DNA of 64,000 bases, taken from NCBI RefSeq assembly GCF_038396675.1, contig NC_088931.1:38311001-38375000 (forward strand), given 5' to 3'. The DNA comes from Hydra vulgaris (taxonomy: Eukaryota; Cnidaria; Hydrozoa; Anthoathecata; Hydridae). This document shows positions 58,823 to 64,000 of this stretch, in pieces (position 1 is the stretch's first letter; every line of letters starts with the position of its first letter). The notes under the pieces are model-generated. The model was not told where the DNA came from, ran no database searches, and was given only the letters and a program-made list of their open reading frames with translations. A program made the position numbers and the translations under genes.

Positions 58823-59597
58823 AATTCATTTTATAAAATAGAGACTGACAACTGATAATTAATGGATGTAAATAAAAATTATAAAAATCATGTACACTAA
58901 ATTTATTATTTCTAAATACTATATTAATGTTAGTCGACAAAGTTAAAATCAATTTAGAGCATTGTTATTAGTTCTTTTGCGATTCGCACTTCCACTTCTG
59001 TCTCTCAAATTTATAAAATAGGTGGTCAAAGCTTGCTCAATAGGTAGGTTATCAGCATAACAATGCTTTTTTCTTACACTTTCTTAAGAGAAATATGGCA
59101 AATTGATTACTTATTTTACCTAAATCATAGGGTCATCTATGCATAATGATGTCAGATGATGACCCGTTTATTGAACACCTTCACCCTTTATCAAACTCAG
59201 TCAATTTTTTGCCATCTCCCATTGAAAATGATGTCAGTTTTTGTTATCATATTATGATGGTATATCTGAATTGTTAATATAATATAAAAAATGCATATAC
59301 CATCAATTTTTTTCTGGTTCAATTATACATTTATTCTCAACAGTACTACAGTTTTAAGCAACAAAAGCAAGAAGTTTTTAGCACATTGTTGGTTTAAATA
59401 ACTCTAAAACCTGCTCATAGCTAGCCTTTTTTTTTTTACTTTTTTTTTAAATTAAATAAGTTACTTTTTTTTTTAATTCAATTTTTTAATTGAAATTATT
59501 TTGGTCTCAACTTCCCCTCCCCATTGTCAATTATTGTTAAACTCACACTGCCCCTCTATCTACTGGCATCATTTATGGATGATCCCATAGCCTAAAT
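58823..59597. other. Unique-looking centre of the large inverted repeat
   Basis: No gene recognised. GATGTCAGATGATGACCCGT and a second GATGTCAG lie in 59150-59240. T-runs at 59427-59480. Confidence 0.45.
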
Positions 59598-59602
59598 ACT
59601 AT

Positions 59603-59603
59603 A

Positions 59604-59681
<78 letters not shown>
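59603..59681. repeat. (AT)n array, right tail
   Basis: About 40 AT units, directly before the right arm. Confidence 0.95.
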
Positions 59682-59684
<3 letters not shown>

Positions 59685-60530
59685 TTTTTACTTTATTTAC
59701 AACACCATTTGATATACAACAAACCCCTACAAAACTTACAATAATTCAGTTAAAATTCAATCTGAGTTATTGAAACGTAATAAATTTAACATCAATAGAA
59801 AAGTAAAACTGTCATCATTTAAAATGTAAAGGGTGTTGTCAAAATATGTTGAAAGTAAAATTAAGTTACTAATAAAATCATGTTCAACAATGATAAACAT
59901 TCTTACTGTAGTAAGAATTAGTACTAGTTAACAAATCTGAACAAATAAATATAAAATAGTGAAAAAACAATGAACAAATAAGAACTTGAACTTGAACTAA
60001 ATCTTGAATTTGAATTAATTGGTACTAATTTGTTCAAGCATAACCTTAAAAAATAAGTTTATATAATAAATATTATGTATAACTAGTTATACATATAGTT
60101 AACTATCAGGAGTTATATGTATAACTGCATGAATTTTAAAGCATTTTATTTAATTTATATATTACTTTAGATCGTATTACTTTGAATACTGGACCCAGAG
60201 ACTTTATTCCCAATTACACTGTGGTACTCCAGATTAAAAATTGAAAAGTTTCTGTAAATATCCTGTTTTTGTTCCTCAATGTACTTCGTAAGTCCCTAAA
60301 GTTTTATGAACTTTATTATATATAAAGTTAAAAGTTTTGGAGCATAAAAAGTTACAGAAACCTCCATATGTCTCTCCTATTTTTTTTTTTTTTTTAATAA
60401 AGAAAATTTGACTTTCAAACCAGCATTTCTTTGTGGGACACTGCAGTGTCCCATGCATGCATGCTTGGTTTTTGACAACATTTGAACTTGCATTAGTCAA
60501 TTGTTTGCAGATAATATACTCAAGAACTAT

Positions 60531-60580
60531 ATTCAAATATCATATGAACATGTTAGAGAATGTTCATACGATATTTGAAC
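60531..60580. repeat. Inverted duplication, 21-bp arms, at outer edge of large repeat
   Basis: 60531-60551 and 60560-60580 are reverse complements with 2 mismatches (core TCAAATATC(A/G)TATGAACAT). Confidence 0.9.
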
Positions 60581-61008
60581 ATCACAAATTTAATAACATT
60601 GTTGTGATATGTTATATAAATAATACCATAATAGATTATGATATGAAAATAAGATAGGATATGAAGGCAATGATCAAAGAATAAATTTACTTATAGAAAT
60701 TTAGATGTTTGTTTATTAGTTTCAGAATATTATATTATGTGTGACCACAGCCTTCTATAATAACAGGCCTTGACATCGCGCAACAAAGTTGTTAAATTGA
60801 AGGCCAATTCCTAAAACTGTGTTTACATTTTCATCTTTTAACATTAGACGAAAGTTTGTGTTCATGCTTTTTTAATAAATCTTTAAAATTTGATTGGTTT
60901 ATAAATTAGATATTGCAACTTCAAGACGATAATGTTGTAAGGTTCAAGGCGTTACATTGTAAGATAATAGTATTGTCAAACTAACGGTAAGTTTTTTTAA
61001 TAATTAAA
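60581..61008. other. 5' flank of the P-like transposase
   Basis: GGCCTTGACATCGCGCAAC at about 60765 stands out from the AT background and might be an element end. The matching right end was not found. Confidence 0.35.
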
Positions 61009-62381
61009 ATGCCTTTAAAATGCTGTGTATCTCTTTGCAAGTCGAACTATCTCAACTACAACAAAAATATCAATTTATACAACTACAATATCAATACTCA
61101 ACTACAACAAAAATATTTATAATGTCCCGAAGAATCTAGAGGAGAGAAAAAGATGTAGTGAAGCTATCCCAAGAACTGGTTTTATTGTTACAGACTATAC
61201 AGCAGTATGTCAACTTCATTGGCCAAATGAAGCACCTTTTGAAAGCAAATATGGGAAGCAACGACCTTTAAACCCACTATCTGTTTTTAAAATTTTACGC
61301 CTAGTTGTTTAGCCACACCAGCAAGTTAAGTTAGAAAAACTGTATCTTCAAGCGGTTTTCGAAGCATTTTACCAAATGAGTTAAATGATTTTCTATAAGA
61401 GGATGAACTTATATTTGACGATATTCAATCTTTGTTAAGCGATAATAACGATGTTATTGTTTTCCAGCTTAATAAAAAAAGTTTACACATGCAATCAAAA
61501 AGGTACAAACTTGGTGTTCCATTATTTATTTTAGTAATTTTCAATGATTTTTCATTTGTAATTAACCATAATGGCACAACTCGTAATATTTCATCTTTAG
61601 CTGTAAACAAATTAAAGTTAATAAAAACAAAATCAGCTTTATTTGAAGCAGTTAGATTTTTAAAAAATAAAGAAAGTTCGCTTCAGTTAAATATTCTATT
61701 CGAACACCTTAATGCTATGAGAAAAGTTAATGTTGGTGAAGTTTTATATACTCTAGATATTATTTGTAGAGCATATGAGTATTTTGCTATGCGACGAAGT
61801 TTATATGATTGTTTGTGTATTGACTACAAGTTGTCAAGTATAAGGACTTTAACAATTAAACATTGACTTCAAAAATAAGCTCAATGGAGGACCTAAGTTT
61901 CATAAATAGTATTTTTATGAATTTAAATCCATTGAAAAGAACTTCCATACTACTAATTGATGAGGTCTATGTCAAAGCTTCATTACTTTACTAAAGAGGT
62001 GCTTTGTTTGGTCAAGCAGTAAACTACCCTGAAAAGTTAGCTAAAACAATTTTATCATTTATGATTAAATGTCTTTTTGGAGGTCCAGAATTTATATGTA
62101 GAGCTCAACCTGTTGCAAATTGTTCCTCTGAATTTTAGTTTTCTCAATGTCAACGAGTTGTTCATACGATAAATAATATTAAAAATAGTAAGACATTGGT
62201 AATAAATACTGGTGGTAACCGTGTAAATCAAAGATTTTTTGGAATGTTTAAAACAGTTGATAGTAAACCATGGTTAACAATATCAGGTATATATTTTTTT
62301 AATGATTATGTGCATCTCCTAAAATCTATACGAAACAATTGGTTGACAGAAAAGACTGACGAACTTCAATTTTTAAACAAT

Positions 62382-62457
62382 AAAGAACTGGCTTTGGCTA
62401 AGTGGAGTAATTTATAAACTTTTCTAAATCACTCCACTTAGCCAAAGCCAGTTCTTT
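62382..62457. repeat. Inverted duplication, 32-bp arms, in P-like coding sequence
   Basis: 62382-62413 and 62426-62457 are reverse complements with one mismatch. The left arm encodes KELALAKWSNL in sense, so the right arm is the inverted copy. Loop 12 bases. Confidence 0.95.
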
Positions 62458-62767
62458 TAATCTAAAACTTTAATTTAAAAACTGAGTGCAATTGTCTTTT
62501 TAAACTCTCTAAACTTACAGCTAAATCAGTTTATCCAAAACCAATAGAGAGACAATCTGTAAAGTTTTGTTTGTCTGTTTTTTGTGAAGAAACAGTAGCT
62601 GCATTAAGAACGCATCTAGAGATTGAAAATAAAGCATTTGAAGGTACTGCTGTATTTATTGAAAAAATATTTTTTTTTTTGAATGTTGTTAATGTCAAAG
62701 CACCTGGTGCTGGCATTCGGTTTAGAAATGAATTATACGGAGAAATCCACTCAGTTGGTGATCAACA

Positions 62768-62820
62768 GTTACTGCTACGAGATATTGCTATTGCTACAAC
62801 TGCTACGAGATATTGCTGAA
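62768..62820. repeat. Local direct duplication in P-like coding sequence
   Basis: CTGCTACGAGATATTGCT occurs twice, with ATTGCTACAA between. The two copies are in different frames, which breaks the protein. Confidence 0.9.
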
Positions 62821-63559
62821 CTGTCAAATTTTATGAAACCTACAGGTAAGCGTGTAGAACAGCTTACGCTAGATACTAGCAATGCAATAGCGCATTCATG
62901 TTATGGCTTTATTGATCTCGTAGAAACTTTGATGAGTAATGGAGCAAAGTATGTCTTATTAGGTTGGTTTTCAACAGATCCACTTGAAAAAGCTTTTTCT
63001 AAGCTTCGACAGGGATCTGGAGGTACTTACTTTATAAACGCTAAATCTGTAATTGAAAAAATTAATATTCAACATACTAAATTGATATTACAACTTAACA
63101 TTCCTGTTGATGGTATTGATGGTCATACTTGTGACATATGTTTTAGAGATATTTCTACTGATGAAAAAGAACTTCTAGATAATATACATGATCTTGAAAG
63201 CTCAGTTAATAAATCTACATTAGTGGCTATAGTTTACATAGCTGGCTATGTGCAAAAAAGCGAAATAAAAATTTATGATGATTCTACCAATTATTATTAT
63301 AAATATGGAAGTTATCTGTATAGCCTAAACAGAGGCGGACTTGAAATTCCTTCTGATACTCTTGTCTAATGGTCAATATTTTGCTTTTTTTTTTATATAT
63401 ATATAGAGATGGGTTCAAGGTGCTACTGACCCTTTATGCAGAACATTCTGTGTTACTCAGTTTCAGTTCATTGCTGCTAAATATAGATTTAAAATCACAA
63501 AAAAACTGCTAAAGAATTACTCACTAATTACCACTCCCAAAGTACTAAAGCTATCATAA

Positions 63560-64000
63560 TTTATGTGAAAATTAGTTTTGTATTTTATGCTATTTACTTG
63601 TTATGTTTTTTATTTTCTCATTAGCCTATATGTCTTTCAATATGTTTGGATTTGTAAATATTTACCCTGTTGAGATATATTGATAAAACTTTTTTTTTGC
63701 TTGAATCGACTTTTGTTGGTGTTTTTTATTGTTGGTAATTTTTATTGTTACCACTTTTAGCAAAAAAAATTAAAAATACAGTTATCTTTCTAATATATAG
63801 ATATATACTTTGTTATAGTTCTGCTTGTTATTGATACTATTTAATATTACATAAATTTTCTTAATGAAATTTGAAATACGAAAAATACGATTATCTTTTA
63901 ACAATTTTTTGGTTTTCTTTTTATATTTCCGTCTTTACTAGAGATTATTTTTAGAAAACATAGACTGCCATTAGACCCAACCTAATATAAAAATATATCA
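63560..64000. other. 3' flank of the P-like pseudogene
   Basis: AT-rich, no gene recognised. The element's right terminal repeat was not identified before the window ends. Confidence 0.4.

Larger units (their letters stand above)
57720..60540. repeat. Large inverted duplication, arms about 850 bp
   Basis: The left arm (about 57720-58590) and right arm (about 59683-60540) are reverse complements at high identity with indels. Shared landmarks include GGGACACTGCAGTGTCCCA, TGGAGCATAAAAAGTTACAG, ATATAACTCCTGATAGTTAA (left: reverse) and ATCAAATGGTGTTGTAAATA. Both inner ends reach AAATAAAGTAAAAA and then (AT)n. The simplest reading is two copies of one element (a LINE 3' end with a microsatellite tail) inserted tail to tail. 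A foldback duplication is the alternative. Confidence 0.85.
61009..63559 (+). pseudogene. P-element/THAP9-like transposase pseudogene
   Basis: The ATG at 61009 opens MPLKCCVSLCKSNYLNYNKN, the first half of a THAP zinc finger. A run of AACTACAA-type repeats shifts the frame. The second half reads NVPKNLEERKRCSEAIPRTG, then CQLHWPNEAPFESKYGKQRP (C-x2-H and the AVPxPF-like region). 61432-61866 holds LGVPLFILVIFNDFSFVINH-like and MRKVNVGEVLYTLDIICRAY, ending SSIRTLTIKH. 61870-62420 reads in shifting frames STILLIDEVYVKAS-like, GALFGQAVNYPEKLAKTILS and WLTISGIYFFNDYVHLLKSI (P-type RNase H-like core). 62520-63369 includes SVKFCLSVFCEETVAALRTH, GWFSTDPLEKAFSKLRQGSG, and VAIVYIAGYVQKS. The tail 63408-63559 reads GATDPLCRTFCVTQFQFIAA. 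Frameshifts coincide with a hairpin (62382-62457) and a 29-bp direct duplication near 62770. Inactive. Confidence 0.85.

Overview
The window is strongly AT-rich animal DNA. It holds one intron-bearing host gene in a dense field of mobile-element relics. Long (AT)n arrays, CR1/L2-like LINEs, P-element/THAP, hAT, Tc1/mariner, pogo and Mutator-like transposases, tRNA-derived SINEs and GT-AG introns together suggest a cnidarian of the Hydra type. The organism is inferred from repeat style and composition, not proven. Nothing bacterial (operons, CRISPR arrays, rRNA) is seen.

Host genes. Three + strand exons (13691-13827, 15415-15673, 20385-20527) join in matching phase. They encode the C-terminal half of a SABATH-like (Methyltransf_7) S-adenosylmethionine-dependent carboxyl methyltransferase. 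Its N-terminal exons were not found. Its introns hold a mariner-like element, a non-autonomous hAT element and a Tc1-like element with perfect 28-bp terminal inverted repeats (TIRs). The only other intact ORF that does not look element-derived is 44799-45200 (minus, 133 aa, unknown).

Layout. 0-3.6 kb: decayed DNA transposon with gapped inverted repeats. 3.7-4.8 kb: deleted hAT. 6.4-8.7 kb: LINE relics. 10.2-11.8 kb: two direct copies of a minus-strand LINE relic. 12.0-12.4 kb: hAT MITE with exact 8-bp target-site duplication (TSD). 12.6-13.3 kb: Tc1 relic. 13.7-20.5 kb: methyltransferase gene. 21.2-25.9 kb: Mutator-like transposase broken by a SINE and by a 2.9-kb pogo-like element. 26-29 kb: simple repeats. 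29.3-31.5 kb: LINE ending in (AAT)n. 31.8-33.1 kb: hAT (ZMYM1-like) pseudogene. 33.8-36.8 kb: MITEs and LINE scraps. 38.9-40.5 kb: pseudogene of a dispersed cnidarian/arthropod family. 40.9-43.5 kb: LINE. 44-51 kb: sparse, with the unknown ORF, two MITEs and a SINE. 51.5-54.3 kb: two LINEs. 54.5-56.2 kb: second Mutator-like transposase. 56.2-57.5 kb: nested inverted repeats and a CCCATGTGGG minisatellite. 57.7-60.5 kb: inverted repeat with arms of about 850 bp. 61.0-63.6 kb: P-element/THAP transposase pseudogene.

The most unusual signal is at least 18 short, close-spaced, near-perfect inverted duplications of local sequence, several inside element coding regions and several beside (AT)n arrays. 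They look like template-switch scars. Other notable points are the 14-bp subterminal motif array of the pogo-like element and the methyltransferase gene itself.
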